Shown: positions 34,317-44,391, counted from the first letter of the stretch. The stretch is DNA of 64,000 bases from Enterococcus moraviensis ATCC BAA-383 (GCF_000407445.1 NZ_ASWB01000005.1:62001-126000), one strand, 5' to 3'. The notes: generated by a model from the sequence alone, not told the origin. Program-made: numbers and translations.

Positions 34317-35018
34317 ATGACGATTTTCATGTTTGTATTAGTAGTAATACTGTTTCTTTTTTTCAGTTACCAGTTGTATGTTCGGTTTCAACTGGAGAGT
34401 CTAGATTCTGATAGTCCAAAAATGAAACGAAAGATCAATTTTTATAAGTACCAAGAGAATAATCGATCATTATTATTTTTGATGATTGCAGCAATTATTT
34501 TTTGCTTAATACTTTTTGGGATACTTTATAATCAAGATTCTTTGAGAAAAGATAATAAAGATTTAGAATTGAAAATAGAAGAAATAAAAGACACTAGAGG
34601 GGGAGCTTCTAGTGCTCAAATTGAGAGTTACAAAGAGAATACGTTGAAACTGACGGAGTTCCCTTGGAAAAAAATTGTTGAAAGTCGAGATGCTCAGACC
34701 TTAGATAACTATGAGCTTCAACTTTTAAGAGATTGGCAGCCCTTTTTTGGCGAAGCGAATGTGGCAATCCTGATTAGTCAAAAAACAGAAACGTTGACAG
34801 TTTCAGCTTTTCCAACGGCTTTGACATTTAATGATTTTCAAACAGCCGAAAAAAATATCGGAACATTTATCAAAGAATTACAGCCAGTAAAAGAAATCAA
34901 AATGATTGATTTTAACTTTACATATCGAGATAAGGAAAATAAACTTTCGAAAAAGTCGTTTGTTTATACACGAGAAGCAAAAGAGAGTAACTTAGAAAAA
35001 GTAGAACTTAAAAAATAA
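34317..35018 (+). CDS. two-pass membrane protein of unknown function
   Basis: I do not recognise the family. The 233 residues comprise an N-terminal helix MTIFMFVLVVILFLFFSYQL, a short basic loop (MKRKINFYKYQENNRS), a second helix LLFLMIAAIIFCLILFGIL (about 50-70), a coiled-coil-like stretch (about 75-95) and a C-terminal alpha/beta domain of some 130 residues outside or inside the membrane. TTG 34314 is an alternative start; AAGGAG at 34301 suits either. It is first in an operon with a coiled-coil protein and a LysM protein, so an envelope or division role is likely but unproven. Confidence 0.75.
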   Translation: MTIFMFVLVVILFLFFSYQLYVRFQLESLDSDSPKMKRKINFYKYQENNRSLLFLMIAAIIFCLILFGILYNQDSLRKDNKDLELKIEEIKDTRGGASSAQIESYKENTLKLTEFPWKKIVESRDAQTLDNYELQLLRDWQPFFGEANVAILISQKTETLTVSAFPTALTFNDFQTAEKNIGTFIKELQPVKEIKMIDFNFTYRDKENKLSKKSFVYTREAKESNLEKVELKK

Positions 35019-35051
35019 GAGTAGAGAAATAAAAGACGGGGTGTAAAACAC

Positions 35052-36407
35052 ATGGCAAAGAGACGGTTAATTAAAAAAATTAACGAAGTTTCCGAAGAGG
35101 AATTAACACAGGATATAGAGTTCAATTCGGATAATGAACAACGACCAGCTGCAGTCACAACAACAACGAATAGCAGTCTAATAGCAGAACAAGAACAAGA
35201 AATCACACGGTTAAGAGAATTGATCGAAGAATATAGAATGCAAGAATCAGAGTTTGAACAAAATAAAGAGGAAAATTTCCGTTTATCACAACAAAATAAA
35301 CAATTAGTAATCAAAGTCGAAAGCAATCAAGATGAACTTGAACGACTAAAAGAGAAGAACGATGAATTAGCAACACAACTTAACCAAAAAGAAACAGAGA
35401 TTTTCGAGTTAGAAGATGCAAACGAAGCAGTAGATTCTTCTGAAGAAGTCAATCAGTTGAAAGCACAAATAACAGAACTGAAAAAAGAAAATACCACTGG
35501 ACAAGAACAAATTGCTTACTTAGAAACAACTCTTGTTGAAAAAGAAAAAGCATTAGAAACACAAATTTTTGAAAAAGAAAATGAAATTAAACAATTAAAA
35601 GCTGATTTAGCTGCCCGAGGAACAATCGGAGAAAAACAAGAAGCATTGGAGACGGTGAAGATGGAATTAGAATCATTGAATGAAAAACTTCAAACTACTG
35701 ATAAAGAAAATCAAGAATTGACACAAAAACTTGCTGATCTTCAAGAACAAATGCGCCAATTACAACAAGAAAACCAAGACTTAAAAGATAAAGAAATCAC
35801 TTTATCAACAAGTAGTGATGTTTCTGTTGACAACAGCCGTGTTGACGAATTGAAAAAAGAATTAGAGTCAGTTCTAAAAGAGAAAAGTGAGTTAGAAACC
35901 ACTCTAGGCCGTATCCAAGGATTGAATGATAAATATTCTATCCAAAAAAATGTCTTTGAATCTGAATTAGCCGGTTTAAGAACGATTTATAAAGAAAAAG
36001 AAGAAGAATTAGAAAACTTAAATGCTGAATTAGAAACAATGCGCAGCATGTCTGCAACTGGCGAAGCTACAGGAAATCAATTAGCTGAACTCTTGCAAGC
36101 AAAACAACAAATCAATGATTTATTATTGAAAAACCAATCTTTACAAGAAGAAGCGCTAAAATCGCAACAAGAAATCGGTGAAGTAATGGTTTCTGCTAAG
36201 AAAGAAGCAAATCGCATCATCAGTGAAGCGCAAGTTGAAGCGAAACACATGGTCAATTCAGCAGAACTTGAAATGTTGAACATTGGTAACCGTGCGAAAA
36301 ATATTTCTAATGAAGTAGAAGAATCTAAGAATGAAATTATGACAATCTACCGTGAACTAGAAGAACGTTTAAGCAAACTATCACGTCTAGATAAATCTGG
36401 AAACTAA
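35052..36407 (+). CDS. long coiled-coil protein with DivIVA-like C-terminal end
   Basis: This 451-residue protein is almost entirely Glu/Lys/Gln/Leu heptads from about residue 45 to 435, a long parallel coiled coil without membrane span or signal peptide. The N-terminal 40 residues are charged and then Thr-rich (AVTTTTNSS). The segment VSAKKEANRIISEAQVEAKH near residue 378 resembles the C-terminal helix of DivIVA/GpsB-type scaffolds. This suggests a cytoskeletal or polar scaffold. It lies between the two-TM protein and the LysM protein, 33 bp and 32 bp away, so the three probably work together. No enzyme motif is visible. Confidence 0.75.
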   Translation: MAKRRLIKKINEVSEEELTQDIEFNSDNEQRPAAVTTTTNSSLIAEQEQEITRLRELIEEYRMQESEFEQNKEENFRLSQQNKQLVIKVESNQDELERLKEKNDELATQLNQKETEIFELEDANEAVDSSEEVNQLKAQITELKKENTTGQEQIAYLETTLVEKEKALETQIFEKENEIKQLKADLAARGTIGEKQEALETVKMELESLNEKLQTTDKENQELTQKLADLQEQMRQLQQENQDLKDKEITLSTSSDVSVDNSRVDELKKELESVLKEKSELETTLGRIQGLNDKYSIQKNVFESELAGLRTIYKEKEEELENLNAELETMRSMSATGEATGNQLAELLQAKQQINDLLLKNQSLQEEALKSQQEIGEVMVSAKKEANRIISEAQVEAKHMVNSAELEMLNIGNRAKNISNEVEESKNEIMTIYRELEERLSKLSRLDKSGN

Positions 36408-36439
36408 ACGACTATAAATTGAATGAAAGGAAGAACAAT

Positions 36440-36835
36440 ATGAAAAAACAAAGCAATAAAACATATACTATATTGTTGATTTTTTCTGCAATATTGTTTA
36501 GTACGGCTATTTACTTTATGTCTAGTTCATTGATTTTGGGAGCTTCAGCAGGTGGTAGTGTATCTGCACCAGTAACAACGATCGAGAGTGAAGACGTAGT
36601 ACCTGAAACAACTCCATCGGCAGCTGTTGCAGAACCTAAAGAAGCAACTACCGCAACAAGTGCTGTTGTAGAAAATAACGTTAGAGAAGCGCCAAAAGAA
36701 GTCTACGTTGTAAAAGAAGGTCAGACATTATGGGAAATTGCTCAAGATTCTGGCTTATCTATTCAAACGTTAATGAACCAAAATCAACTTAGTAGTAGTG
36801 TCATTGTTGAAGGACAAGAATTGGTAATTGATTAA
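36440..36835 (+). CDS. membrane-anchored LysM protein
   Basis: This 131-residue protein has an N-terminal membrane anchor or uncleaved signal (about 11-33, ILLIFSAILFSTAIYFMSSS). A low-complexity Thr/Ala/Glu/Val linker (about 40-85) leads to one C-terminal LysM domain (about 87-131) with the pattern VYVVKEGQTLWEIAQDSGLS...LMNQNQL. LysM binds peptidoglycan or chitin-like glycans. ATG 36440 has AAAGGAAG before it; TTG 36419 is too far upstream. As last gene of the three-gene operon it could be the wall-facing part of a complex with the coiled-coil and two-TM proteins. Confidence 0.82.
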   Translation: MKKQSNKTYTILLIFSAILFSTAIYFMSSSLILGASAGGSVSAPVTTIESEDVVPETTPSAAVAEPKEATTATSAVVENNVREAPKEVYVVKEGQTLWEIAQDSGLSIQTLMNQNQLSSSVIVEGQELVID

Positions 36836-36985
36836 TAGTATGTTTTAGGTGGGTGAACCAAAACTTTTAGAGTTTTGCTTCATCCACTTTTTGAATAGAG
36901 TAGAAACTAAGTTTTTGTATGGAAAAATACATAGCAGTCTGTTATTCTTAATTAAGAGTATTAATCGGTATGATTGAGGTGCATC

Positions 36986-37825
36986 ATGGATGAAATAAGA
37001 GAACGTTTCAAACGTTTGAAGCGACAACTGAAGAGGAAATTAAATAAAAATAAAAAAACTAATAAAAATAAGAAAAAAAAACGTCCACAACCAGGACAAA
37101 AAAAGAAACGACCAAGATCGAATGAACGAATTGAACTATCAAATGAAGAACCAAGACTCAAACCAAGACCAAAAGAAGGAGTCATAGACGATCCGGTAGC
37201 AAGTAGTAAAAAGAGGAAAAGGAAAAAGCTAACAAAAGAAGAGATTGAAAAGAGAAAGAAGAAAAAGAAGAAAGAGAACATTGTTGAAATTGTCAAATTT
37301 ATGCTTCCAGTAGTATTGTTTGCCATTTTTGTCTTTTTCTTTATTTTAAAAACATCCCCTCATATGGTTGATGGGGATTCAATGAACCCTACTTTGTTGA
37401 ATGGAGATCGGGTCATCGTTCGCCGTACAAAAGTACCAAAAAGATATGAAATCATCACCTTCAAACCACCTGTGAAAAGTGAATTTCAATACGTAAAACG
37501 AGTCATTGGTATGCCGGGAGATCTGGTTTGGACGGAAGGTAACGATTTGTTTATCAATCATCAAGCTGAATCCTTACCTGATGCTTCAGAATTGTCTGCT
37601 GCACACGAACTACCAGATGGGACAATCAAAGTAAATATATCTCAAGAAGCATTAGATCAGATGTCACAATTGAGGAAAATACCTAAAGGACATTATTTTG
37701 TCTTAGGCGATAATCGAAATAATTCCAGTGATAGTCGAACCTTTGGCTTAGTGGATGGACAAGCAATTGAAGGCGTGGTTTCCTTTAGGTTTGCACCGTT
37801 TAATAATATTGGATGGATAAAATAA
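36986..37825 (+). CDS. lepB: signal peptidase I with long basic N-terminal extension
   Basis: This 279-residue type I signal peptidase cleaves signal peptides of secreted proteins at the outer membrane face. The catalytic Ser is in VDGDSMNPTL (about S131), the Lys in YVKRVIGMPGD (about K171) and box E is LGDNRNNSSDSRTFG. One membrane helix lies at about 102-122. The first 100 residues are unusual: mostly Lys and Arg, with runs such as KKTNKNKKKKRP. Ordinary SipS-type enzymes have only some 10-20 residues there. ATG 36986 has GAGGTG before it. The extension may bind acidic lipids, RNA or the translocon. Confidence 0.92.
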   Translation: MDEIRERFKRLKRQLKRKLNKNKKTNKNKKKKRPQPGQKKKRPRSNERIELSNEEPRLKPRPKEGVIDDPVASSKKRKRKKLTKEEIEKRKKKKKKENIVEIVKFMLPVVLFAIFVFFFILKTSPHMVDGDSMNPTLLNGDRVIVRRTKVPKRYEIITFKPPVKSEFQYVKRVIGMPGDLVWTEGNDLFINHQAESLPDASELSAAHELPDGTIKVNISQEALDQMSQLRKIPKGHYFVLGDNRNNSSDSRTFGLVDGQAIEGVVSFRFAPFNNIGWIK

Positions 37826-37854
37826 AAAAAACGATAAATTTATCGTTTTTTTAT
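37823..37854 (+). terminator. terminator of lepB
   Basis: AAAAAAACGATAAA pairs with TTTATCGTTTTTTT immediately after the stop codon, with a very short loop. Confidence 0.88.
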
Positions 37855-37975
37855 TTTATATAAACGAGTTGATTTATCATGTTTTTTTGTAAAAAACATA
37901 AAAATAAAAACAATTAAATTTAGGAATTATGATACTCTATAAATAGGATTATTCTCAGCAAATTTAATAAATAGA

Positions 37976-38011
37976 AAGAAAACAGAGAACATGAAGGACC
38001 TGTTCTCTGTT
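37976..38011 (-). terminator. terminator of the Mga-like gene
   Basis: AACAGAGAACA (37981-37991) and TGTTCTCTGTT (38001-38011) form an 11-bp stem. Read on the minus strand it is followed by TTCTTTC, so it suits the leftward gene at 38047. Confidence 0.75.
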
Positions 38012-38046
38012 ATAATTTCAATTAGTAATAGATGAAAAAAATAACG

Positions 38047-39528
38047 TTATCTTGTATCAATCAACTGAATAATCAATTTTTCAATTTCGGTCATATCATA
38101 GCTATTTCCAATGTCTGAAAAAATATAGACAAGTTCTTGTTTTTCAGAAATCATTTCGCTATAGATATTGGAAAGGAGTATATCGTAATGACTATCTTCT
38201 TTAAAAGCTTCAGCTTTAATTGGGTACTTATGACCCAATACGTTCGTTAGATGCTGTATAACCAATTCACCTATGAATGGATTTAGTGAATGATAGACAC
38301 CGATCGCAATTTTCTCTTCATTTAATTCCGCAATGTGATTTAATATGATCGTATAGTGGATTTCTGTGAATTTGTTTTTATAACTGCCTTTTTCACCATC
38401 TTGATCGAATTTTTTGGTAGCGATATCCATTAATTCAAAGACTTCATTACCTGAAAACGGATGACGATGCGCATTGACGATAGATTTTATCGTCCAACTG
38501 TCGAATGGTAGGATGAAACCATCAAAATAGTAAAGTTGTGAATGAAGTTGGAACAATAAATTTTCAATATACAATAGGCGAGCGGATGAAGCATAGTTTG
38601 ACAGATACCCTTGTTGCTTTAAATATTTTAAAATCACTTTATTCATGTAATTTAAATAAGAACTTTCTCTGCGTTGTTTTTCAGCCAATCGAAATGCAAA
38701 AGTGGAATTGGGAGAAAAATTGTGCATAGAACAAAAGAAGTCATAAAACATGTATGCTTCGTAAATAGTATATGGACGGTCGATTTTTTTCATATATGTA
38801 TGTAAGGCTAGATTGATTTCTTCAAACAACGGCCGATCTGGATAATCATAGTTAGGACTAATGACAGGATTGTATTCGGTTGTCAGTCGTCTAAACGATA
38901 TTTTCATCCATAATTTGATCTGTAATACTTCGGTAGGATCAAATACTAGATTGAGAGATTCTTTTAAGATATCTACAAAACCAAGATATTGGTTAGCGGT
39001 TTCTTTTTCTAAACTAGTTTTATCTTCAAACAGAAACCAGAAAAAATTAAAGAAAAAATAGCGTATCTGTTTTTCTTCACCAATTAGTTTTCCCCGTTTG
39101 ATTTGCAGGCGAAATTCTTTAAGCAAGTCATTGAGTTCAGTGATTTTACGATAATACGTTGCAGAACTGATGGCATAATTCAACTGAAAGTAATCACACG
39201 TTAATTCACCTTTGTTAAATAATTGGTTGACCATTTGGAACTTGATTGATTTCTCTAAAAAAAGTACGACAACTTTTTTTAACGGAAAGGTCGGCTCCTT
39301 TTTTAAAGAAATGTGTTCACCAGCTAATGTTATTTCTACTTGTTCGTTTATTTGATTCTCTTCGAGAAAAGTTTGCAGGAAAGATAAGTACTCATTTAAT
39401 GTTGGCAAGCTAATTTGAAATTCACTAACTAGCTCGTTTTTTGTTGCACTGCCTTGATTGTTATATAAAAATAGTAATATATCATTCATATAATCGAAAG
39501 GCTTTTCTAAAAAATCTCGTTTTAGCAT
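38047..39528 (-). CDS. Mga-like helix-turn-helix regulator
   Basis: This regulator of about 493 residues has the layout of the Mga/AtxA group. An N-terminal HTH (about 10-60, with SATKNELVSEFQISLPTLNEYLSFL) precedes a second HTH in the Mga domain (ELTCDYFQLNYAISSATYYRKITELNDLL, about 105-135). Long helical PRD-like regions follow, and the C-terminal end may be an EIIB-like fold (IAIGVYHSLNPFIGELVIQHL onward). ATG 39528 has GAGGTG 9 bp before it; GTG 39537 is an alternative. It is divergently transcribed from the FAD enzyme at 39721 with a 192-bp gap, so it probably regulates that gene. Mga proteins often control surface and virulence genes. Confidence 0.82.
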   Translation of the reverse strand: MLKRDFLEKPFDYMNDILLFLYNNQGSATKNELVSEFQISLPTLNEYLSFLQTFLEENQINEQVEITLAGEHISLKKEPTFPLKKVVVLFLEKSIKFQMVNQLFNKGELTCDYFQLNYAISSATYYRKITELNDLLKEFRLQIKRGKLIGEEKQIRYFFFNFFWFLFEDKTSLEKETANQYLGFVDILKESLNLVFDPTEVLQIKLWMKISFRRLTTEYNPVISPNYDYPDRPLFEEINLALHTYMKKIDRPYTIYEAYMFYDFFCSMHNFSPNSTFAFRLAEKQRRESSYLNYMNKVILKYLKQQGYLSNYASSARLLYIENLLFQLHSQLYYFDGFILPFDSWTIKSIVNAHRHPFSGNEVFELMDIATKKFDQDGEKGSYKNKFTEIHYTIILNHIAELNEEKIAIGVYHSLNPFIGELVIQHLTNVLGHKYPIKAEAFKEDSHYDILLSNIYSEMISEKQELVYIFSDIGNSYDMTEIEKLIIQLIDTR

Positions 39529-39720
39529 AATAGACACCTCACTTTAAGGATACTTGATTCGTGAGAAAATGGCAATACGCAACTTATAAAAAGAAAGTAA
39601 CTATCTAATAAATATTTCAAAACAATAAAGTTTTATATATAATAGAGTATAAAGTTGTTTTTATTTAACATATATGTAATTATGATAAGTGTTTTTTCGA
39701 TTGAAGGGAGAAGAACCTTG

Positions 39721-41064
39721 GTGAAAGTAGTAATCATCGGAGCCTCACACGGAGGACTTCAAGCTGCATTAACATTAAAAAAATTAAATCCTCATACAGA
39801 GGTTATTCTGATTGAAAAAAGAAATGAGATCAGTTTTGTTTCAAGTGGCGTAGTCTTGAAAATGAATCAATTAGTAGACACGCTAGACGAAGTGAGGTAT
39901 CTTACTTCGGAAGATTTGGCTGAAAAAGGGGTCGATGTTTTACTTAATGCGACAGCTACTACGATCATTCCAAATAAAAAGATCGTTGTTTATGAAGACA
40001 GCAATAAAGATATACATGAATTGAATTATGAAAAATTGATTTTGGCAACAGGTTCAAACCAGTTTGCTACGAATCTAACGTTGCCAAGTAAAGACAAGGT
40101 GACAGTTTTCAAAAGTTATCCTAGTTCAGTTGAAGTACTAGAAAAGCTAGAGAAAGCAAAGTCCATCTCCATTGTGGGTGGTGGATATATCGGTGTAGAA
40201 CTATGTGATGCGTTGAAAGATCAAGGGAAAGAAGTTCATTTGATCGAAAGCGCTGATTCTGTTCTTTTTCGCTATCTAAGTAAAGAAGTCTCTTCCTTAG
40301 TTGAACAAAAAATCATAGACTCTGGGATTCATCTCCATCTAAATGAGAGTGTTATTGGTTTTTCAGACTTAGATCAAGACATGTTTATTACTCAAACAAC
40401 GAATGAAGAAATCAGAAATGATTACGTGATTGTGGCAGTTAACGCAAGACCAGATACGACATTAGTAAAAGACTTTTTGGACTTAAATACAAATGGAACA
40501 ATTTATGTAAATGAAAAGATGCAGACAAGTGATCCCAATATTTTTGCTTTAGGTGATGTTATTTCTTATCCCGTTCGCAATAGCTACCGTAAATCATTTA
40601 TTCCTCTGGTAAATAATGTTGTACGGAGTGCGACAGTTGCCGCAATGAATGTTTTAGGTCATCAGATGAAATACAATATGACACAAAAGACGACCGCTAC
40701 AAAAATCTTTAACAGTTACATTGCAAGTACAGGGTTAACAGAAGATGAAGCCAAATTTGAAGGACTTGAAGTTGAAAGCATGTTTTTAACATTACCATGT
40801 CAATTACCTTTTCTTGAATTACAGGAAGAAGTACATATTAAAATGGTGATAGAAAGAGGTTCACATAAACTGATTGGTGGACAATTGATGTCTGAAAAAG
40901 ATATTACACAATCCATTAATACGTTATCATTAGCAATCGATAAGGAAACAACATTGGAAGAATTAGTTACGATGGACTTTTATTTCAATCCAGCAATCAA
41001 TCAACCGATGGGCATCATTAGCCGAGCGGCTTACGAGTTTTTGATCAATAAATATAAAGTGTAA
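39721..41064 (+). CDS. NADH peroxidase/oxidase-family flavoprotein with Cys42 replaced by Ser
   Basis: This 447-residue FAD/NAD-dependent enzyme aligns from end to end with enterococcal NADH peroxidase and CoA-disulfide reductases. The FAD site VVIIGASHGGLQAA, the NAD site SIVGGGYIGVELCDAL and IFALGDVIS are intact, and His10 of the peroxidase is present (GASH). The redox-active cysteine, C42 in NADH peroxidase (SFLSCG), is Ser here (ISFVSSGVVL). It therefore cannot form the sulfenic acid used for peroxide or oxygen reduction. The start is GTG 39721 (TTG 39718 possible) with GAAGGGAG upstream. It is divergent from the Mga-like gene. Function is uncertain. Confidence 0.85.
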   Translation: MKVVIIGASHGGLQAALTLKKLNPHTEVILIEKRNEISFVSSGVVLKMNQLVDTLDEVRYLTSEDLAEKGVDVLLNATATTIIPNKKIVVYEDSNKDIHELNYEKLILATGSNQFATNLTLPSKDKVTVFKSYPSSVEVLEKLEKAKSISIVGGGYIGVELCDALKDQGKEVHLIESADSVLFRYLSKEVSSLVEQKIIDSGIHLHLNESVIGFSDLDQDMFITQTTNEEIRNDYVIVAVNARPDTTLVKDFLDLNTNGTIYVNEKMQTSDPNIFALGDVISYPVRNSYRKSFIPLVNNVVRSATVAAMNVLGHQMKYNMTQKTTATKIFNSYIASTGLTEDEAKFEGLEVESMFLTLPCQLPFLELQEEVHIKMVIERGSHKLIGGQLMSEKDITQSINTLSLAIDKETTLEELVTMDFYFNPAINQPMGIISRAAYEFLINKYKV

Positions 41065-41071
41065 GAACTTA

Positions 41072-41117
41072 AATAAGCGGGAGATACGTCGTACAATAAC
41101 GTATCTTCCGCTTATAT
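41072..41117 (+). terminator. terminator of the flavoprotein gene
   Basis: ATAAGCGG...AGATACGT pairs with ACGTATCT...CCGCTTAT over about 16 bp, 8 bases after the stop codon, followed by an AT-rich run. Confidence 0.75.
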
Positions 41118-41210
41118 TTACATATATATGTTTTTTTAGAATAAAGCAAATTACTTCTCCTTATTGTTATTAAGGCTTATAATAGAATAAAATTCTAGGA
41201 GGCATAGCCG

Positions 41211-41438
41211 ATGAAAGCAGATGAGAAGAAATTCTATGACTTCATAATGGATCGTACAACAGCACAACATCAAGAAGATATGAAACATTTACTGGCAGAA
41301 TTGATGGAAAGAAGAACAACAGACAAACTTGATAAGATGTATCTTATGAGTGTCGTTCCAAGAGCTTTATCTTATTTAGATCCTGACTCCGTAAATGAAG
41401 TGAAAAAAGTTGTATCAGAGTTTTCAGCAAAACTATAA
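41211..41438 (+). CDS. small conserved-looking cytosolic protein
   Basis: This 75-residue protein is charged and mostly helical: MKADEKKFYDFIMDRTTAQH at the start and SVVPRALSYLDPDSVNEVKK in the second half. It has no signal, membrane span or known motif. I do not recognise the family. It is well supported as a gene: TAGGAGG lies 10 bp before the ATG, it has its own promoter-like TATAAT-type region upstream (41178-41190) and a terminator directly behind. It is monocistronic between the flavoprotein and the YhgE/Pip gene. No neighbour-based function is offered. Confidence 0.75.
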   Translation: MKADEKKFYDFIMDRTTAQHQEDMKHLLAELMERRTTDKLDKMYLMSVVPRALSYLDPDSVNEVKKVVSEFSAKL

Positions 41439-41450
41439 GCTAAAAAGAGT

Positions 41451-41492
41451 AAGGGCAAGCTGATTCAGTTGGATGAGTTTGCCTTTTTTTAG
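41451..41492 (+). terminator. terminator of the 75-residue protein gene
   Basis: GGCAAGCTGATTC pairs imperfectly with GGATGAGTTTGCC, followed by seven T residues (41484-41490). Confidence 0.8.
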
Positions 41493-41691
41493 GTGTCGGA
41501 AAGCGTAGATGAACAAGATAAATAAGGATAAAATCGATTGTTTGAGTTACGCAAGTAGATACAAAAAATAAATCTCTACGACAGTTCAAGAAACCTGTCG
41601 TAGAAATGGACAAAAAAGTGATTTTTCATTTGTTATTGATAAAAAAATTATGCTAAAGTATATCAGTCATTAAAAAGAGTGGGTGAACAGG

Positions 41692-44391
41692 ATGAAACAT
41701 ATAAAAAATACATTGAAGTTATTTAAATTAGATTGGCAACGCATTTTTAAAAATCCGATTGCAACATTTTTGATTATTGCACTGATGATTATTCCATCAC
41801 TTTATGCATGGTTCAATATCAAAGCTTTGTGGGATCCTTACGCAAATACAGGGGAGCTGCCGATTGCAGTATACAGTGATGATCAAGCAGCAACTTTCAA
41901 GGATAAAAAAGTTAATATTGGAGAGGAAGTTCTGAAAAATCTCCATGAGAACAAGCAATTGGGGTGGCGGTTTGTTGACTCTAAAGAAGAGTTAGACAAA
42001 GGTGTACGATCAGGTAAATATTACGCTGGTATTTATTTGCCTAAGGATTTTTCAAAAGATTTATTGAGTTTTACGACAGGAGAAATCACCAAGCCTAAAA
42101 TAGATTATTCGATCAATGAGAAAATCAACGCGATTGCACCAAAAATTGCGGAAAAGGGTGCAACTTCTTTACAAGCACAAATCACAGATGAATTTACTAA
42201 GACAGCTAGTGGTACATTAGTCAAGGTTTTTAATGATATTGGTTATAATTTAGATTCTAATTTAGTCAGTATTACAAAAGTGAAAAATATGATTCTTTCA
42301 ACAGATGAAAACATTGATGAAATCGACAAGTATACCCAAGAAGTTGTAGCACTTCATGGTAAAATGCCAGAACTTAAAACAAAATTAGAAAAAGCAAATG
42401 AATTTGTGGACTATTTGCCTCAAGTGGACGCTTTAGGGACAAAATTAGTCGATTTAAATGACAAAATGCCAACAATCAAAGAACAAGCGAAAGTGATTTT
42501 AACGTTGCAAGAAAAAATTCCGGAAATTCAAAATGCAGGCAAACAGCTAGCGATGATTGACGATGATTTTGCTTCTGTTGAACAAACGATGAATGAAGGA
42601 ATCGAAGAAGCCAAGCAAGGTTTAACGATTATCCAACAAGTTCAAACAGCGCTACCGGATATTGAAAAACTTGGAGACCAAGCAGGTCAATTAGCGAGCG
42701 CAACAAGTGAAGGGGCAACGAAATTACAAGAAGCATTGCCAGGTATTACAAGCAGTATTAAAGTAACCTTAGAGTCTGTTCAAACAATTGGTACAAATGT
42801 ATCCGCGATTGCTGGACAAATCGAACAATTATTGACAGACAATGAACTGACACCAGAAGAACGTGTAGCGTTACAACAAATGTTACAACAATTTAGTGAT
42901 AGTTTAGGCAAACAGCAAGCTGCCATTGATCAGTTAGTGGCAATGTTGACAGAGATTCAAAATTCAACAAGCGATCCAAAAATTCAAGATATTATAGTGG
43001 AACTGAATAATATTAGTACCTTATTAGGTGGATTGAAAGTACGAGTAGATAGCATTGATGCAGATGCGATTTCTGTAGAGCAGTTAAAAGCTGTTTTAAT
43101 TGAAATTGAAGACATGGCTACTAACATTGCAGGTATTGCGGGAAGCATCAAGGTTGATGCAGTAGCAACAAGTGTCAATGATATTTTGACAAAACTAATC
43201 TCAACCATTAGCACGGCTCAAGGGCTCCTTGATAAAGCGAAACAAATCGACTTCGCTTCTTTATTAAGCTCAACACAAGCAACAGTTGCCAATGCAATCG
43301 GTATTTTAGAAAAATACCAAGCAGAATTGCCTGCAATCAAACAAGAAGTACACGATGCCAACGTTTTATTGAATGGTCATATGGATACAATCGTAAATGG
43401 CATCAATAAAGGGGCAGAACTTTATAACAATGAATTACCTGTAATAGAAGAAAAACTTGGATTAGCAGCAGATTTTATTAAAAATGATTATCCAGGAATC
43501 AAAGAAAATATTACTGGAACCTTAAAAACTGTTAATGAAAAAATGCCAGATTTAGAATCTGCTCTAGACAAAGCAAATGACTTAGTTCAAAATGATTGGC
43601 CAAACATCAAAACTGGCCTTCATAAGGCTGCTGAAGCAATCCGTAAAGGTGAAAAGGATGTAGATCTTGGGCAAGTAATAAAACTGCTTAAATTAGATGC
43701 TAACGCTGAAAGTGACTTCTTTGCGAAACCCGTAGAAGTTTCTGAAAATAAAATTTACCCAATCGCGAACAATGGTTCAGCAAGTACACCGTTTTATACA
43801 GCTTTGTGCTTGTGGGTTGGTGCCGTTTTATTTTCAAGTGTTGCAACAACTGATTTCTATTTAGATGAAAAAGATCGTGGAAAATACTCTAAACGCGAAC
43901 AATTTTCTGCAAGAATGTTAACCTTCTTAGTGATGGGCTTAGCACAAGCATTGATTGTTACATTAGGAAATTATTTCTTATTGGGTGTGGACGTAAGACA
44001 GCCTGTATATAGTGTCTTGTTTGCCTTATTGATAGCCTTTGCGTTTATGATGATGGTTTACGTATTGGTGGCATTGTTTGGAAATGTCGGAAAAGGAGCT
44101 GCAATCATTATTTTGGTTCTCTCAATTTCTGGTGGTGGAGGAAATTATCCTATTCAAGTTTCTGGGAAGTTCTTCCAATTCATCAATCCATTTTTACCGT
44201 TTACACATGCGGTGAATTTATTACGAGAATCAGCTGGTGGCGTCTATTGGCCAAATGCGTGGAAAGCTATCCTCATCCTAGTCAGTATTTCGATCGTCTT
44301 CTGTGTGTTAGGAATTTTATTGTATCCTTACATCGAAGAAAAAACGAAGAAATTAGCGAAAGTTTCGCATGAAAGTCATATCTTCCATTAA
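41692..44391 (+). CDS. YhgE/Pip-family membrane protein
   Basis: This 899-residue protein belongs to the YhgE/Pip (phage infection protein) family, related in topology to EsaA of type VII secretion. One N-terminal helix (about 20-40, with the family hallmark [18 protein letters not shown]) precedes a very long extracellular coiled-coil region (about 45-695) with many Asp/Glu/Gln/Lys heptads. Five to six C-terminal helices follow (about 700-890), resembling the ABC-2 permease domain. Pip of Lactococcus is a phage receptor. ATG 41692 is preferred; GTG 41683 is possible. No ESX genes are nearby, so a type VII link is not supported. Confidence 0.88.
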   Translation: MKHIKNTLKLFKLDWQRIFKNPIATFLIIALMIIPSLYAWFNIKALWDPYANTGELPIAVYSDDQAATFKDKKVNIGEEVLKNLHENKQLGWRFVDSKEELDKGVRSGKYYAGIYLPKDFSKDLLSFTTGEITKPKIDYSINEKINAIAPKIAEKGATSLQAQITDEFTKTASGTLVKVFNDIGYNLDSNLVSITKVKNMILSTDENIDEIDKYTQEVVALHGKMPELKTKLEKANEFVDYLPQVDALGTKLVDLNDKMPTIKEQAKVILTLQEKIPEIQNAGKQLAMIDDDFASVEQTMNEGIEEAKQGLTIIQQVQTALPDIEKLGDQAGQLASATSEGATKLQEALPGITSSIKVTLESVQTIGTNVSAIAGQIEQLLTDNELTPEERVALQQMLQQFSDSLGKQQAAIDQLVAMLTEIQNSTSDPKIQDIIVELNNISTLLGGLKVRVDSIDADAISVEQLKAVLIEIEDMATNIAGIAGSIKVDAVATSVNDILTKLISTISTAQGLLDKAKQIDFASLLSSTQATVANAIGILEKYQAELPAIKQEVHDANVLLNGHMDTIVNGINKGAELYNNELPVIEEKLGLAADFIKNDYPGIKENITGTLKTVNEKMPDLESALDKANDLVQNDWPNIKTGLHKAAEAIRKGEKDVDLGQVIKLLKLDANAESDFFAKPVEVSENKIYPIANNGSASTPFYTALCLWVGAVLFSSVATTDFYLDEKDRGKYSKREQFSARMLTFLVMGLAQALIVTLGNYFLLGVDVRQPVYSVLFALLIAFAFMMMVYVLVALFGNVGKGAAIIILVLSISGGGGNYPIQVSGKFFQFINPFLPFTHAVNLLRESAGGVYWPNAWKAILILVSISIVFCVLGILLYPYIEEKTKKLAKVSHESHIFH

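Noticed and set aside
36961-37326. Phe/Ser-rich protein on the minus strand
   Set aside because: It is the reverse reading of the Lys-rich start of signal peptidase I, with no ribosome site or domain.
41692-44391. EsaA component of a type VII secretion system
   Set aside because: Topology is similar, but no EsxA, EssB, EssC or other ESX gene lies nearby; the YhgE/Pip assignment is sufficient.
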